A stretch of 6,557 nt of DNA, taken from positions 1 to 6,557 of the forward strand of contig SKIC01000072.1 in NCBI GenBank assembly GCA_007116685.1. The letters run 5' to 3'. The stretch is from Balneolales bacterium. Its GTDB lineage: Bacteria; Bacteroidota; Rhodothermia; Balneolales; Natronogracilivirgulaceae. The translations under genes were made by a program, and so were the position numbers. The notes beneath the pieces are model-generated. The model did no database searches. It had not been told where the DNA came from and was given only the letters and a program-made list of their open reading frames with translations. This document shows, one piece after another, positions 5,802 through 6,557 of this stretch. The first letter of the stretch is position 1. Each line of letters begins with the position of its first letter.

Positions 5802-6557
5802 TTGGTAAACAAACTCTCAATATCACGCATATTTAGCGTACTGGTCGTTTTATTCTTTCTTATTCCGGGTTATGCCACTGAAGCCAGGCAAGCTCCGGGT
5901 ATGGAAGGTATATCTATGCTCGGTTCCGTATCAGCTGTGGATGGAACTGCTGCCATTTTTCGCAATCCGGCAAATCTCACGATTAGATATCAATCAAGAA
6001 ACACAGAGATAAGTTTGGGGCAGGGATGGTTTTCCATATCTGAAGGAATAAGTACCTCAGAACTGACCAGCAATTATGGCTTTTTTGAAGATTACTTCTC
6101 CCCTCACCTAAACTCAGTGCCACTGGGTAGTAGTTCAAGACAGGAATTTTTGAACAGACGTTTTGAGGAAACAGACATCTTCACACATTCTGCTTCCTAC
6201 GATATGATTCTAGCCGGACTCACCATCAACAGAGGCTTAACAGGATACGGAATTGCTTTACGTACGCGAGCTTTAAGTACTTTCAGCATGAATCAAAACT
6301 GGCATAATCCCACATTTGTCAGCCTATCAGACTCAGAAAGCCTGGAACGTACTCTTCACCACCGATTTGTGAATTTCCATGAAATCGCACTGTCTTTCTC
6401 CAGGGATGTAACGCTTCTATCGGGCTGGGCAACAGGCCTGCGAAAATTCCACATGGGTATAACTCCTAAATTCATCCTTGGTGGTAATTATACCGACAGT
6501 TTCTACACTTCAATTTATACCCGAAATTGGGAGACCAATCAGTTATCACAATTTCAA
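5802..6557 (+). CDS. Exported, probable outer-membrane beta-barrel protein, 3'-truncated
   Basis: An open frame of 252 codons runs off the end of the window; no stop follows the TAA of the preceding gene, which lies in the same frame. The best start is TTG 5802-5804, giving 'MVNKLS', a strong hydrophobic stretch (residues 11-22) and a signal-peptidase site after 'GYA' (23-25). No ATG occurs before residue 34, which lies beyond the signal. The mature part opens with 'APGMEGISMLGSVSAVDGTAAIFRNPANL' spread over 31-59. This is the pattern of FadL/PorV/DUF5723-like outer-membrane proteins of Bacteroidota, where small residues then 'NPA' follow the cleavage site. Later sequence alternates polar and aromatic residues in likely beta strands, for example 'ISLGQGWFSIS'. 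The exact family cannot be settled without a search and the missing C terminus. Close spacing to the SPOR lipoprotein suggests the two are co-transcribed and act in the same envelope compartment. Confidence 0.75.
   Translation, partial: MVNKLSISRIFSVLVVLFFLIPGYATEARQAPGMEGISMLGSVSAVDGTAAIFRNPANLTIRYQSRNTEISLGQGWFSISEGISTSELTSNYGFFEDYFSPHLNSVPLGSSSRQEFLNRRFEETDIFTHSASYDMILAGLTINRGLTGYGIALRTRALSTFSMNQNWHNPTFVSLSDSESLERTLHHRFVNFHEIALSFSRDVTLLSGWATGLRKFHMGITPKFILGGNYTDSFYTSIYTRNWETNQLSQFQ

Overview
The window looks like ordinary chromosome from a member of the Bacteroidota/Balneolota group. The grounds are moderately AT-rich coding sequence, near absence of Shine-Dalgarno sites, an S41 protease with a long C-terminal extension, a SPOR-domain lipoprotein, and an outer-membrane barrel-type protein with a 'GTAAIFRNPANL' signature. 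The assignment to Balneolota (Balneola/Gracilimonas-like) is an impression from gene style and was not tested by a search. No mobile element, CRISPR array, tRNA or rRNA is visible, and no stretch longer than 300 bases lacks a gene.

Layout. Positions 1-1091 (+) hold the 3' part of a C-terminal processing protease (S41, Ser/Lys dyad visible), closed by an 11-bp hairpin terminator at 1117-1148. Positions 1147-1572 (-) hold a small exported META/HslJ-like protein, convergent with the protease. A 103-base divergent intergenic region (1573-1675) follows. Positions 1676-4955 (+) form a tight three-gene unit: a long-form deoxyribose-phosphate aldolase (deoC), a full-length catalytic aldehyde dehydrogenase starting 2 bases after the deoC stop, and, 23 bases further on, a 287-residue ALDH-like protein that lacks the catalytic domain. 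A 17-bp perfect-stem terminator (4991-5030) closes the unit. Positions 5100-5762 (+) hold a SPOR-domain lipoprotein. After it comes the 5' part of an exported, probably outer-membrane, protein (5802 to the window end), most plausibly starting at TTG.

The most interesting point is the deoC unit. The 492-residue ALDH plus the 287-residue ALDH-like protein add up to 779 residues, close to the size of one ALDH16 chain (catalytic ALDH followed by a C-terminal non-catalytic ALDH-like domain; human ALDH16A1 is about 800 residues). My reading is that this is an ALDH16 enzyme split into two genes and co-transcribed with deoC. DeoC cleaves 2-deoxyribose-5-phosphate to glyceraldehyde-3-phosphate and acetaldehyde; the two-subunit ALDH would oxidise the acetaldehyde, or a related aldehyde, to the acid with NAD(P)+. 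The aldolase itself is of the long type resembling vertebrate DERA rather than the short E. coli type, so both members of this bacterial unit have vertebrate counterparts (DERA and ALDH16A1).
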